Positions 1 to 9,245 of a stretch of 64,000 nucleotides of DNA are shown piece after piece. The stretch lies in assembly GCF_024168825.1 (NCBI RefSeq), contig NZ_JALJWH010000002.1:1-64000 (forward strand), in the 5' to 3' direction. Numbering within the stretch: position 1 is the stretch's first letter; each line of letters begins with the position of its first letter. This stretch comes from Paenarthrobacter sp. A20 (lineage in GTDB: Bacteria > Actinomycetota > Actinomycetes > Actinomycetales > Micrococcaceae). The position numbers were made by a program, and so were the translations under genes. The notes beneath the pieces are model-generated. The model was not told the DNA's origin and did no database searches. It worked only from the letters and a program-made list of their open reading frames with translations.

Positions 1-2
1 TT

Positions 3-737
3 TCCGTGGCCCGTGCACTGCTGGGGGACGACAGAGCTGCTCAAACGGCAGAAGAGGTGATCGCAGCCAGCGAACGGCAGGGAGAGCAGTGGATTAGGTC
101 GCGCGCCCTCTATGCGCTGGGCTTACACGCCTGGATGAACGGTCAATTGGACCAAGCATCCTCGGCGGCCCGTGCTGGGCTGCAGATCCAGCGCGGATTC
201 AATGACCACGTCGGAGCTGCGATGATGATCGAGCTCCTCGCATGGATCGCGACGGCGAAAACTGAGTTTGACCACGCTGCGCGTTTGCTTGGAGCGATTC
301 GTTCGATTTGGGGCGCGCTGGGAACGTCGCTTTCCGCCTTTGGTCCACACTTGGCCACCTATCACTCCCAATGTGAAGCAGAGCTGAAAAGCGGGTTGGG
401 AGGGTATGGGGCGCTGCAGGTCCGGCTCGATGAAGGAGGCCGGCTAGACCGAAACCAGGCTATCGCCTATGCAATTGATGGTCCTGAAGTGAGAAGCGCA
501 ATCGAGTCAAGACCAGATATAGGAGTGTTGAGCCCACGTGAGCGCCAAGTCGCGCAATTGGTCACTGAAGGGCTAAGTAATCGCCAGATCGCTGAGCGTC
601 TAGTGGTCTCGCCCAGAACGGTGGACGGACATATTGAGAGGATACTGGCGAAGCTGGAGTTTTCATCCCGCGCGCAAATCGCTGCATGGGTTGCCTCTTC
701 TGGTCTGCCGCCTGTGGACATCCCGGAACGGCGCTAG
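3..737 (+). CDS. LuxR-family regulator, C-terminal part (5' end outside window)
   Basis: The frame is open at the left edge, so this is the C-terminal part of a longer protein; the first GTG at 6 is probably internal. About 170 residues of helical, TPR-like sequence precede a LuxR-type helix-turn-helix in the last 65 residues, recognisable by LSPRERQVAQLVTEGLSN and the segment RTVDGHIERILAKL. The arrangement fits the large ATP-binding (LAL/MalT-like) LuxR regulators, whose NTPase domain would lie upstream; that part is inferred. It reads toward the class II aldolase gene, a possible target. The HTH assignment is secure, the ligand unknown. Confidence 0.85.
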   Translation, partial: SVARALLGDDRAAQTAEEVIAASERQGEQWIRSRALYALGLHAWMNGQLDQASSAARAGLQIQRGFNDHVGAAMMIELLAWIATAKTEFDHAARLLGAIRSIWGALGTSLSAFGPHLATYHSQCEAELKSGLGGYGALQVRLDEGGRLDRNQAIAYAIDGPEVRSAIESRPDIGVLSPRERQVAQLVTEGLSNRQIAERLVVSPRTVDGHIERILAKLEFSSRAQIAAWVASSGLPPVDIPERR

Positions 738-1105
738 TACTCATATCATGCAGCATTTCCCTGCTGCAGGCTCGGAAAGACGACTCGGGCGGTCAGCTGG
801 ACATATTGAGCCCGCGCCGCGAGCTTAGGAGCGATCCCCGGGCTTCCTTAAACTTTAATCTCTACCAGTTGCAACTGCTGGGAGCCGTTCGGGTATCGCA
901 CCACCAGCCGCCAATCCTGCGAAATGGTTTACATTTCAACCATCTCCGACATGGATCTGACCCAGGGCAACCATGCGTACGACGAAACTCAGGGTAGATC
1001 TGCGGGTTCTAGGAAAGGGGTAATCCTACGCGTTCCGCAAGCGTCCGCCCGTAGCAGAGACTAAGTGCGAAGCAACGCGACCACTACATTTTTAGGAGCC
1101 CATCC
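738..1105. other. Intergenic region upstream of aldolase gene
   Basis: No convincing gene is seen in these 368 bases. A small hairpin, GCAGCA/TGCTGC at 750-767, lies just after the LuxR stop and lacks a T-run. The rest presumably holds the promoter of the aldolase gene; I see no clear -35/-10 pair. Confidence 0.4.
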
Positions 1106-1792
1106 ATGACCGAAACACTTCGGGAGCTTGTTGCACTTTCATCGCGGATTCTCGCGTCGAGTGGGCACGGAGATTTGATTTGGGGCCACGCCTCAGCACG
1201 CGACCCTGAAGGTCGCGGAGTTTGGATCAAGAGCGCCGAATGGGGGCTGGAGGAAATCACCTCCGACCGCGTGCATCTCGTGTCGTCCCTCGGCGAGATT
1301 GTGGAGGGTGACGGCAAGCGCCACAGCGAGTATCCGATCCATACTGAAATTCTTGCGGCACGACCGGACGCTGGCGCGGTTGTGCATACCCACTCGCCGC
1401 ACGCGGTGGCACTAGCTGCGACTGGGCAGCAGCTTCGCCCAGTGAGTCACGCAGCAAATTTCTTTGTTCCGGAAGCGGTTCCACGCTTCACTCTCACAGC
1501 GGATCTGATTTTGACGCAGGAGCTCGGCAAGGAAGTGGCCGTTGCGCTCGGTGATGCATCGGCGTTGTTCTTGGTGAACCACGGCATAGTTGCCGTTGGC
1601 CCAGACATCCAGACCGCTACCGTCGCTGCCGTGCTTCTGGAACGGGCCTGTGAACAACAGTTGCTGACGCAGTCATTTGGAGGTTGGCCAACCTGGTCGG
1701 ACACGACTGAGTCATTGGCAAAAAGAGAACATATCTACAATTCCGCTGCACTCGCCGCGGTGTGGGACTACCTAGTGCGTGGGCTCGACTAA
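1106..1792 (+). CDS. Class II aldolase/adducin family protein
   Basis: This 228-residue protein has the class II aldolase fold signatures. The zinc-binding HTHSP motif is at residues 94-98, a third histidine lies in LVNHG at about 159, and Glu75 in HSEYPIH is the likely catalytic base. The family includes L-fuculose-phosphate and related aldolases, decarboxylases and epimerases that act on ketose phosphates or small hydroxy acids; the substrate here cannot be read. AGGAG at about 1097 sets the ATG start. Length is normal for a stand-alone enzyme. It stands alone after the LuxR-type regulator, with decayed DNA downstream, so it may be what is left of a larger catabolic cluster. Confidence 0.85.
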   Translation: MTETLRELVALSSRILASSGHGDLIWGHASARDPEGRGVWIKSAEWGLEEITSDRVHLVSSLGEIVEGDGKRHSEYPIHTEILAARPDAGAVVHTHSPHAVALAATGQQLRPVSHAANFFVPEAVPRFTLTADLILTQELGKEVAVALGDASALFLVNHGIVAVGPDIQTATVAAVLLERACEQQLLTQSFGGWPTWSDTTESLAKREHIYNSAALAAVWDYLVRGLD

Positions 1793-3371
1793 AACCACCA
1801 CTTGGGGCAGACGGATTACGTGTCTTTGCACTGCTGCGTGGAGGCCGCGCGAGCCGGTGCATCCCGTCAGGGTTTGAACAGTTATGCGGCCTAAGGATTC
1901 CTTGGGTGATTTTGTTGCCCTAAAGATTGGGCCGTATTAGGGGGAAACGGGCACAAGGTGAGGTCGTCAGCCCGGACTTCCAGGGCTGGGATGTAACCTT
2001 CGTCCGAAGCCTCGCGGGCGGAGAACATTTGAGGGGATCGAAGCAAAATGACAGAGTTAAATCGCCGCAATCCTTTCGCGCCCATTGGTGACCGATTTGG
2101 CAACCCCGCATCCGAACGCGGACATCGATCAACGGCAACACCAGCAAAGTCGGCGGGTGTAGTAGATATCGACGAGCTGATCACATCCCCGTGGATCGGG
2201 TTGCATTATAGGCACGAGTTTCTACTCCACTATGCACATGAGCAGTTGCCGGCACCGCATGGCTCAACCTTAGTGAATCTGACGTGAAGGCTTCAGTGGA
2301 TCCACAACGTTGGCATTATGCTGGCACTTCTATCGAAGGACCGCAGCTCTATTGAGAAACGGCCCCCTGGCATGTCGGTAACGGACGTTGACGGAATGGA
2401 TGGCGTTTGTGCGGCGCTTGGGCCGCCGGATTTCAAAGTCGTCGTCCGACCGGCAGATCTATGGCCGGGTCTTGGGTGTGTATGCGGCCATCTTCGGTAG
2501 TACGAAGCCGCCCATGGCACTCATTAAATCGAAGAGGATGAAGCCATGTGTACAGAAATCAGCAGCCGCCAGATCGCACGGCCGTTCGTGACTCCGGGCT
2601 CAAATTGCAACGTCCCAAAACTATTGGATCGTGAAGCGATTCTGCGAAGAGTTCTATTCGCCGTCGCATAACGGATTAGTCTTGGCACTCGATGCAGTAT
2701 GGACGGCTATTTTTCAGGGGCCAGTTGGGACAAACGGCGGACCAAGAACCATGAGAAACAGTTGAACTCGTCCATTCCGCTCCGTCCAATACGCTGGCGA
2801 CGCTGCGGGCATCGCGTGGGTTAGCAAATTCTATTGCCTACTGGCGGCGATCCTGCGACTCCTTCGCTGGGTTTGACGGAAGCTTCGGCTAGGTGTGTGT
2901 TCTCGGTCGAACCTGAAGTGCATACGGGTTGCCGCCGTCCTCGCCTCAGTCATGGAACTGTCACCTTGGCCTAGAATCGCGCGCAGTAGGCTGCTCGTAG
3001 CGCAATGGTCTAAATTACTGAGAGATCGGCTAGGCCTGCTATCGGTGCCACTAGTGGCGGTCTGGCTTGCTGCGGCCAAGGCGAATTCTAAGTTGTCGGC
3101 TCGACTACACGCCAGCTGCCAGGCGAGGTCGAGCATGGCAAGAGAGCCGTACGGCGATCAGTAGTCGTGCCGTCCGTCTATGCCAAGGCCGATCCGCACG
3201 CATGCTGCAATCCGATCAGCCGAAGGTCGCCCCCTCCGCCCTGGCGGATCAATGTGAGAGCGACGTCAGATTCGGTTGAATGTGAATTGCAGGGTTTGTA
3301 CCGCACCTTTAGACAGCTTCGGTTACCCTTGAGCCCACGCACCATCTACAAAATAGGGTTAACGCCGCTAC
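1793..3371. other. 1.6 kb without intact genes, probable decayed DNA
   Basis: No ORF here has both a ribosome-binding site and recognisable sequence. Short open stretches at 2048-2287 (+), 2388-2591 (+) and 2831-3136 (-) look fragmentary and do not match any family I know. Many stops in all frames and lower GC than the flanks suggest old, degraded genes between the aldolase and the gentisate cluster. Confidence 0.5.
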
Positions 3372-3402
3372 GAGTCAGCGTCCTTTCTCGGGACGCTGAC
3401 TC
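3372..3402 (-). terminator. Hairpin terminator after gentisate operon
   Basis: A perfect 12-bp stem, GAGTCAGCGTCC/GGACGCTGACTC, with a 7-base loop lies 20 bases past the maleylpyruvate isomerase stop on the minus strand. It would end the three-gene gentisate operon. Confidence 0.75.
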
Positions 3403-3421
3403 TTAGCGGACCGGGCGTGAG

Positions 3422-4171
3422 TTAGATCCATTTCGGAGCGGCCGGTATGCCACCGTTCTCGCTGGGTATGGTTGGGGAAACGCCGGCGCTGCCGCGTCCG
3501 GTGACCCATTCGACGACGGAGGGCAGGGGCCCGGTGATGATCGTCGGGTTGGTGGTGGTGTTGTCGCCGAACACGAGGTCCGTGCCCGTGACCTTGATCT
3601 GGAGTCCGACATCGGTGCCGCGGGTTTTCCAGGCGCCGGTGATGTCGCGTAGGAGCCGTTCGAGGACCGAGGCTGGGATGTCGTTGAAGGTGGCTCCGTT
3701 ATCCAGGTCCACGGCGTGGATCCATACTTCGCGGCTGCGCATCCACACGGTTTCGGACGCGGGGACTGTTCTGCCTTGCGCGGTGCGGATTTCGTTGGAC
3801 CAGTTCGCATCGGGCAGGTCGCGCCATTCGACGGACAGGTGGACCGCGGAATGGTCGAACAGGTTCCGCAGAGCGATGGGGGAGAGTGTGGCTCCGAACT
3901 CGATCTCCTGCTTCCGGGCTTCCGTGGAGGAGTACATGGGGGTTTCCACTCCCGTGGCTGCCCACTCCACCAGGCGGGCGATCGCGCGGGCGTTGTATCC
4001 CACGTGCGCCACAACGTGGCGGCGGGTCCAGTCCGGAAGGCGGGTGCCGCCGTCGAGCTCTGCATCGGTGAGTTCGTTGAGTTTGCGGGCGAAGTACGCG
4101 GTGCCCCGCCGGGCCTGCAGGAGGTCTTCCTGCAGGCGCGGGTCGGTGGCGAGGTCGTGGCGGGCTGCCAT
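3422..4171 (-). CDS. Maleylpyruvate isomerase, mycothiol-dependent type
   Basis: The 249-residue product begins MAARHDLATD and belongs to the DinB/MDMPI family. It keeps the N-terminal helical bundle with the metal-site-like histidines in TRRHVVAHVGYNARA and DHSAVHLSVEW, followed by a smaller C-terminal domain. It would isomerise maleylpyruvate to fumarylpyruvate, the second step after gentisate ring cleavage; actinobacteria use mycothiol rather than glutathione. The reading frame is open much further upstream, but the chosen ATG overlaps the stop of the hydrolase gene as TGATG, typical translational coupling. It is the last gene of the operon, followed by a terminator. Confidence 0.88.
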   Translation of the reverse strand: MAARHDLATDPRLQEDLLQARRGTAYFARKLNELTDAELDGGTRLPDWTRRHVVAHVGYNARAIARLVEWAATGVETPMYSSTEARKQEIEFGATLSPIALRNLFDHSAVHLSVEWRDLPDANWSNEIRTAQGRTVPASETVWMRSREVWIHAVDLDNGATFNDIPASVLERLLRDITGAWKTRGTDVGLQIKVTGTDLVFGDNTTTNPTIITGPLPSVVEWVTGRGSAGVSPTIPSENGGIPAAPKWI

Positions 4172-4995
4172 CAGGCTTCCTTGACCACGCGGTTGTTCAG
4201 TTGGCCGAGGCCCTCGATGGTGGTGACCAGGAGCTGGCCTTCCTGCAGGTACCGTTTGGGGTCCTGGGCGTGTCCGACGCCGCCGGGGGTGCCGGTGGCG
4301 ATCACGTCCCCGGGGTTCAGGGTGATGATGGTGGAGATGTAGGAGACCAGGAACTCGGGGGTGAAGACGAGGTCGCCGGTGGGGGTGGACTGCTGGATTT
4401 CCCCGTCCACGGCGGAGGTCATGAGCGGTCCGGCGGTGAATTCGTCCTTGGTGACCAGGGCCGGGCCGAACGGGGTGGAGTTCTCCCACGTTTTGCCTTG
4501 GAGCCACTGGATGGTGCGGAACTGGTAGTCCCGCATGGAGATGTCGTTCAGGATTGCGTAGCCGGCGATGTGGTCCGCGGCGTTGGCCTCGGCGATGCGG
4601 CGGCCCTTCTTGCCGATGATCACGGCGAGTTCGGCTTCCCAGTCCACGGTGTCTGATTCCTGCGGCAACGCCAGGTCATCGTTGGGGCCGATCAGCGATT
4701 CGGTGTACTTCGCGAACAGGGTGGGGTGTTCGGGGATGTCCCGGCCCATTTCCTTGATGTGGTTGCGGTAGTTGTGGCCCACGCAGATGATCTTCCCCGG
4801 TGCGGGCACGACGGCGGCCAGGTCCGCGCCGTCGAGGGCGTGCGTTGCGCCGTTGGCCGCGGCAGCGGTGGTTTCCCAGGCGGGGTCGGCCAGCAGCGCG
4901 CCGACGTCGGCGAACCCGTCAATTTCGGTGAGGGTGTTCCCGTCCTGGCGGACGGCCTTGGTTCCGGTTTCGGTGCGGAGGGTGAGGAGTCTCAT
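4171..4995 (-). CDS. Fumarylpyruvate hydrolase (FAH family)
   Basis: This 274-residue fumarylacetoacetate-hydrolase-family enzyme would split fumarylpyruvate into fumarate and pyruvate, the last step of the gentisate route. Metal-binding acids are visible: Glu120 and Glu122 in DWEAELAVIIG and Asp151 in NDISMRDYQ. The segment ATGTPGGVG near the C-terminus is also typical. The length fits. Its ATG overlaps the dioxygenase stop by one base (TAATG) and its stop overlaps the isomerase start, so the three genes are made from one coupled message. Confidence 0.92.
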   Translation of the reverse strand: MRLLTLRTETGTKAVRQDGNTLTEIDGFADVGALLADPAWETTAAAANGATHALDGADLAAVVPAPGKIICVGHNYRNHIKEMGRDIPEHPTLFAKYTESLIGPNDDLALPQESDTVDWEAELAVIIGKKGRRIAEANAADHIAGYAILNDISMRDYQFRTIQWLQGKTWENSTPFGPALVTKDEFTAGPLMTSAVDGEIQQSTPTGDLVFTPEFLVSYISTIITLNPGDVIATGTPGGVGHAQDPKRYLQEGQLLVTTIEGLGQLNNRVVKEA

Positions 4996-6122
4996 TACTT
5001 GCGTCCTTCAGTGTAGCTGCGGTTGAAGTTCAGGCGTTCGAAGATGGGGGCGTCGCTGAAACGGAACAGATCGAACTCTGTTTCGGCGTGCAGGGACCAT
5101 TCCTGCCAGGACGGGACCACGAACAGGTCGCCCTTGGCCAGCTGTTTGGTTTCGCTGTTGATCACCACCGCACCGGTGCCCTCGAAGACCTGCCAGACAC
5201 TGGAGCCCACCTCGCGCAGCGGCGGGGTAGAGGCTCCGGGACGGAGTCGGTGGAACTCGGCCCGGATGGTGGGCATGACGTCCCCGCCCGTGGTCGGGTT
5301 CGAGTACCGGACAGCGGCGTGGCCCTGGGACACCGTGGCCGGATGGCCCTCGTCCTCCAGCAACAGCTGCTCACGCAGGGCTGCGTCGGTGTGCTCCCAG
5401 CGGTAGGCGGCGATGGGGGAGTTGGTGGTGTCATCAAGACCGGACAGCGGCCGCAGGCCGGGGTGTGCCCAGAGCCGTTCGGAGCGCGAAATGTCCGGGG
5501 TCGCTTCGTCGGTGACGCGTTCGGTGCCGAACTCGAAGAACCCGGCATCGGCATAGTGCACGAACGGGATGTCCAGGCCGTCGATCCATGCCATCGGCTG
5601 ATCGGTGTCATTGTGGTGGCCGTGGAAGTTCCACCCCGGTGTCAGCAGGAAATCGCCGCGGCGCATCGCCACCGGGTCTCCGTTCACCACGGTCCACACG
5701 CCCTCGCCCTCCACCACAAACCGGAACGCATTCTGGGAATGGCGGTGCTCCGGAGCGACTTCGTGTGCGCCCAGGTACTGGATCGCAGCCCACAACGTCG
5801 GAGTCGCATACGGGGTGCCAGCGAGGCCGGGGTTGGCCAGGGCTATGGCCCGCCGTTCACCACCCCGGCCCACCGGAACCAGGTCCCCGGCACGGGCGGC
5901 CAACGGGTACAAATCATTCCAGCGCCATACGTGCGGGACAGCCTTCGGCGTGGGCACCATCGGCATCAAATCACCGATCTCCGTCCACAACGGGATCAAG
6001 TTCTCCGTCTCGAAGTCCTTGTACAGCTGATCCAGCTGTACCTGCTCCTCGGGAGTGGGCTCCGGCAAAGCGTGGCTGGTGGCCACGGATTCATGGGTCG
6101 TGTTCTCGGCGCTGATTGACAC
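4995..6122 (-). CDS. Gentisate 1,2-dioxygenase
   Basis: This 375-residue bicupin Fe(II) enzyme opens the gentisate ring to give maleylpyruvate. The N-terminal cupin shows HRHSQNAFRFVVEG, with His126 and His128 as iron ligands, then HGHHN on the following strand. A second, degenerate cupin occupies roughly residues 280-365. Length and layout match known gentisate dioxygenases. It is the first gene of the minus-strand operon. A palindrome at 6197-6213, about 75 bases upstream of the start, matches one at the iclR start and probably binds the neighbouring IclR protein. Confidence 0.93.
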   Translation of the reverse strand: MSISAENTTHESVATSHALPEPTPEEQVQLDQLYKDFETENLIPLWTEIGDLMPMVPTPKAVPHVWRWNDLYPLAARAGDLVPVGRGGERRAIALANPGLAGTPYATPTLWAAIQYLGAHEVAPEHRHSQNAFRFVVEGEGVWTVVNGDPVAMRRGDFLLTPGWNFHGHHNDTDQPMAWIDGLDIPFVHYADAGFFEFGTERVTDEATPDISRSERLWAHPGLRPLSGLDDTTNSPIAAYRWEHTDAALREQLLLEDEGHPATVSQGHAAVRYSNPTTGGDVMPTIRAEFHRLRPGASTPPLREVGSSVWQVFEGTGAVVINSETKQLAKGDLFVVPSWQEWSLHAETEFDLFRFSDAPIFERLNFNRSYTEGRK

Positions 6123-6196
6123 GGGGGCCTCCTCGATAGGGTCCGGTTCTCTGGTGTAGTTCGACCCTAGGGCTACCAGACTGGGAGTCCGAGCAC

Positions 6197-6213
6197 ATTC
6201 TGTCCTACAGAAT
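6197..6213. promoter_or_regulatory. Probable IclR operator, dioxygenase promoter
   Basis: ATTCTGTCCTACAGAAT is a perfect palindrome with 6-bp arms and a 5-bp centre, upstream of the dioxygenase. The same arms (TTCTG-N5-CAGAA) recur at 7043-7057 over the iclR start codon. Binding by the IclR protein is inferred from symmetry and position. Confidence 0.65.
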
Positions 6214-6228
6214 TATCAAAAAAACCCC

Positions 6229-7050
6229 CTAATCTGCTTCGGCCGGGTTTGCGGCGATGTCTATTTCCAACTGCCGGCACGTCTCGCGCAGCGCGGCTAC
6301 CAATCCGGCGTCGAACACTTTCCTGAACCGTGTGGCAGGAGTAGCGACGCTCAGTGCGCCAACCACCTGCCCGTGTCGGTTATGGAGCGCCATGCCAAGG
6401 GCGCTGACACCTTCCTCCGTGCCCTCAAAGTTGGCCGCGAAGCCGTTGGCCCGGATGCTGTCCAGCTCGCGCAAAAACGCCGGATACTCGGCATCGGGGA
6501 TTGTGTCGCCACCGATTTCCGCATTCTGGCTCCGGAACAGTTGCTCGATCATGGCCGGTTCCAGTTCTGCCAACATCACCTTGCCGCCGGAAGTTTTGTC
6601 GGCAGGCATCACCGTGCCCTGCCTGTCGCCAATGCGCAGGACGTTGCTGCCCTCCACCGTGGCGAGGAAACGAACTTTCGTGCCCACGCGGACCATCAGG
6701 TTGACGGTCTCATCAAGCCGCGAAGACAGGAGCTCCATGTGTGGCTGGGCCACATCCCTTAGGAGCCTGGTCCAGCCCAGTCCCGCTGGACCAACGCCCA
6801 TGGCCGGGCCGGGAACATAGCGGCGGTTTTCGTCCTGGACGGCGAAGCCCCGGTAAACGAGCATCGCTAGAAGCCGGTGTGCCGTGGAAGGAGCAACCCC
6901 CAGTTCCGCTGCCGCGTCCTTGAGGCGGAGAGCCCCGCCATCACGGAGGAGCTGAAGGAGTTGCAACGCATTGTCCACCGCCTCGATGGAATACGTAGGC
7001 CGCTTCTGCACTTGGTTACGCGTGTAGGGGGAACCCTGCTTGTTCTGCAT
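6229..7050 (-). CDS. IclR-family regulator of the gentisate genes
   Basis: This 273-residue protein has a winged helix-turn-helix (about residues 19-80, with LKDAAAELGVAPSTAHRLL) and an IclR effector domain (about 100-260). It lies between the dioxygenase operon and the divergent 3-hydroxybenzoate 6-hydroxylase, so it most likely controls both in response to an aromatic acid. Its own start codon lies inside a copy of the proposed operator (7043-7057), which would give direct autorepression. The role follows from family and context; whether it activates or represses the catabolic genes cannot be told. Confidence 0.88.
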   Translation of the reverse strand: MQNKQGSPYTRNQVQKRPTYSIEAVDNALQLLQLLRDGGALRLKDAAAELGVAPSTAHRLLAMLVYRGFAVQDENRRYVPGPAMGVGPAGLGWTRLLRDVAQPHMELLSSRLDETVNLMVRVGTKVRFLATVEGSNVLRIGDRQGTVMPADKTSGGKVMLAELEPAMIEQLFRSQNAEIGGDTIPDAEYPAFLRELDSIRANGFAANFEGTEEGVSALGMALHNRHGQVVGALSVATPATRFRKVFDAGLVAALRETCRQLEIDIAANPAEAD

Positions 7051-7057
7051 AACAGAA
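7043..7057. promoter_or_regulatory. Probable IclR operator over the iclR start codon
   Basis: TTCTGCATAACAGAA is a palindrome with 5-bp arms that share sequence with the site at 6197-6213. It contains the CAT that encodes the iclR start on the minus strand, so bound protein would block initiation of its own gene. Confidence 0.6.
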
Positions 7058-7273
7058 TTTTATGGTCACGCGCCCTGCGATGGCAGGACAGTGGAGGGTG
7101 TTAGGCCCGCCGCACCATGACTTTGTCGTCACACCGGGAATCAAGGCGTCCTGCCGGTAGGGCTGGGTCGTTCCAACTTCTTGGTGTCTGGGGCCCAACA
7201 ACCAACATTACAGCGGGTTCCTGTTGCCCGCTATCGGACTTCAAAATCACCTCGAATTCCCCAGGAGCAAGAA

Positions 7274-8473
7274 ATGTCTGAGTACACCAATTCCACTGAT
7301 GTCCTCGTTGTGGGAGGGGGCATGGCCGGCCTTGCCGGAGCCTTGGCCCTCCGAGAAAACGGGGCCAACGTCACGCTGGTAGAACGGGCGCCCGAGTTCG
7401 GTGAGGTAGGCGCCGGCCTGCAGATGGCTCCGAATGCCTCACGGGTACTGAAGCGCTGGGGCTTGCTGGAAAAGGCGCTGGAGATCGGCGTGCGGCCCAA
7501 GCACCTGGTGTTCCGTGACGCCGTCACCGGGGAAGAGCTCACGCGGCAATCGCTTCACGGTGAGTTCGAGGAACGCTACGGCGCGCCTTACGTGGTCATT
7601 CACCGCAGCGACCTGCACCGCGTTCTCCTTGAAGGATGCGAGGCTGCGGGTGTCAAGCTGATCAACGACGTCATGGTGGAGAGTGTGGAAACCGTGGACG
7701 GCCGGGGAGTAGTACACACAGAAGCAGGCGTGGACTATGAAGCGGATGTGGTGATCGGTGCCGATGGGCTGAAGTCCACGCTTCGCCCGTTGGTGGCCTC
7801 AGATGAGCCCGTTTCCTCCGCTTACGTCGCGTACCGCGGTACCGTTCCCATCACCTCGGAAACCCCTGCAGCCGACCTCGAAGATGTAGTGGTGTACCTC
7901 GGCCCGGACTGTCACCTGGTGCAGTACCCGCTGCGCAAAGGTGAGCTGCTGAACACCGTGGCCGTTTTCAAGTCGCCGTCCTTCGAGCGCGGTGAGGAGC
8001 AGTATGGAGGAGTGGACGAGCTGCAGGCCGCATACAAGGACTGCATTCCGGCAGTTCAGGCGGCGCTGGCCAACCTTGGCACCGGCATCCGTTGGCCAAT
8101 GTACGACCGCGACCCGATTGAAAACTGGGTCGCGGGCCGCATGGTTCTCATGGGCGACGCCGCCCACCCCATGCTCCAATACCTTGCCCAGGGTGCCTGC
8201 CAGGCCCTCGAGGATGCAGCCGTCCTGCAGGACGTCACTGCTGAAACGGTCTTCAGAGCCGACGGCGTCAACCCGGAAGGATGGGATGAAGCGATCGCCA
8301 CGTTCAACTCAGTCCGCGCCGGCAGGACTGCCCGTGTCCAACGCACCGCCCGCGTCTGGGGCGAATCCTGGCACGTCTCCGGCCTCGCCCGGACCCTGCG
8401 GAACTTGCTGTTCAAGAGCCGTAAGGACAACGACTTCCAGTACAACGACTGGCTCTATGGCCAGTCGTTGTAG
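7274..8473 (+). CDS. 3-hydroxybenzoate 6-hydroxylase (FAD monooxygenase)
   Basis: This 399-residue group A flavoprotein hydroxylase shows the FAD dinucleotide motif GGGMAG near residue 14, the DG motif in VVIGADGLKS, and the GD motif in LMGDAAHPM followed by LAQGACQALEDA. It would turn 3-hydroxybenzoate plus NAD(P)H and O2 into gentisate and so feed the divergent dioxygenase operon. The frame is open from 7181, but AGGAG eight bases before the ATG at 7274 fixes the start. The specific substrate is inferred from the gentisate context; salicylate 5- or 1-hydroxylase relatives share the fold. Confidence 0.85.
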   Translation: MSEYTNSTDVLVVGGGMAGLAGALALRENGANVTLVERAPEFGEVGAGLQMAPNASRVLKRWGLLEKALEIGVRPKHLVFRDAVTGEELTRQSLHGEFEERYGAPYVVIHRSDLHRVLLEGCEAAGVKLINDVMVESVETVDGRGVVHTEAGVDYEADVVIGADGLKSTLRPLVASDEPVSSAYVAYRGTVPITSETPAADLEDVVVYLGPDCHLVQYPLRKGELLNTVAVFKSPSFERGEEQYGGVDELQAAYKDCIPAVQAALANLGTGIRWPMYDRDPIENWVAGRMVLMGDAAHPMLQYLAQGACQALEDAAVLQDVTAETVFRADGVNPEGWDEAIATFNSVRAGRTARVQRTARVWGESWHVSGLARTLRNLLFKSRKDNDFQYNDWLYGQSL

Positions 8474-8550
8474 GGGTGGCGCCGGGAGGGGAAACAGGGC
8501 CAGGTGTACCTGGCTACTCGGTTTGGTCACACTGGTGTTATCGGGTGTCC

Positions 8551-8838
8551 CTAATGACGTAGATGTGCAGTGTTGCAGCCATTTAGCCAAAGAGCCGGTG
8601 CTGCAACTTTGTCGGCGTCGCGGGCGAATGGTTTGACGTCGCGTTCCAGGGTCGAAGTGATGTCGGCCTGGATGAATACCGGTTCAAGCTCGGTGGGTTT
8701 TTCCTGCGCTGCCCTGATGTCGGTTACGACGACTACGGCGCCGGCGGCTTGGACGGCCACCACGATCTCGCGGCTAAGGCGGCAAGCGGCCGCTGTGACG
8801 AGGGCAACCCTGCGCGCAAGTCCGATGGAATCGCTCAT
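8551..8838 (-). pseudogene. Short-chain dehydrogenase remnant
   Basis: The start MSDSIGLARRVALVT and the later VVVVTDIR follow the N-terminus of SDR enzymes. The NAD-binding TGxxxGIG motif has decayed to TAAACRLSR, and the frame stops after 95 residues where a complete enzyme has about 250. The catalytic YxxxK part is absent. This is a dead N-terminal fragment, probably once part of the adjoining aromatic-acid catabolic cluster. Confidence 0.6.
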
Positions 8839-8943
8839 GTGGGGGACCCCCGCTCGCGGTAGTACTGCTCTGCGCGGATGCAGGGGAATGTCGGGGTTGT
8901 GAGCCAGTACGAACATGTCGATGCTGCTGGTTATGCCTGCGGA

Positions 8944-9245
8944 TTAGCGTGGAACCACTAGTTGATCGCCGGTTGCTAGTCCTCGACGGCTTGCACTGTG
9001 AGCTGCGATCCGGCCGTCGAGATCTTCGTGGCAGAAGAGGAGCCATCCGCTGAAGTCCAGGGCCGGGACGTCGTGTGTGACGTTCGTGAAGGTTCCATCG
9101 CTGAGGGTGCTCATGGCCCAGCCGCGTTCGGTCAGTGTCGCGGCTGCTTTGGGCTTGATTGGCAGGAAGACCAGGTCGTATTCGTCTGTGATGCGCTGTC
9201 AGCGCCATATCATGATTGCTTTGTCGAAGAGGGCGTTGAAGGTTG
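8944..9245 (-). pseudogene. Probable TAXI-family transporter subunit remnant
   Basis: Translation of the minus strand gives IDSTFNALFDKAIMIW, an in-frame TGA at 9199-9201, then EYDLVFLPI and VPALDFSGWLLFC before a stop at 8944. The pattern resembles the C-terminal half of TAXI-type TRAP solute-binding proteins, in particular the LDFSGW segment. A frame change upstream of 9245 would also be needed to extend it. It could have imported an aromatic or carboxylic acid. The family call is tentative; the broken state is clear. Confidence 0.4.

Noticed and set aside
1891..2287. Overlapping ORFs 1891-2184 (-) and 2048-2287 (+)
   Set aside because: Neither has a recognisable family nor a good ribosome-binding site; the region looks decayed.
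5088..6119. 343-codon plus-strand ORF
   Set aside because: It is antisense to gentisate 1,2-dioxygenase, which has clear cupin motifs.
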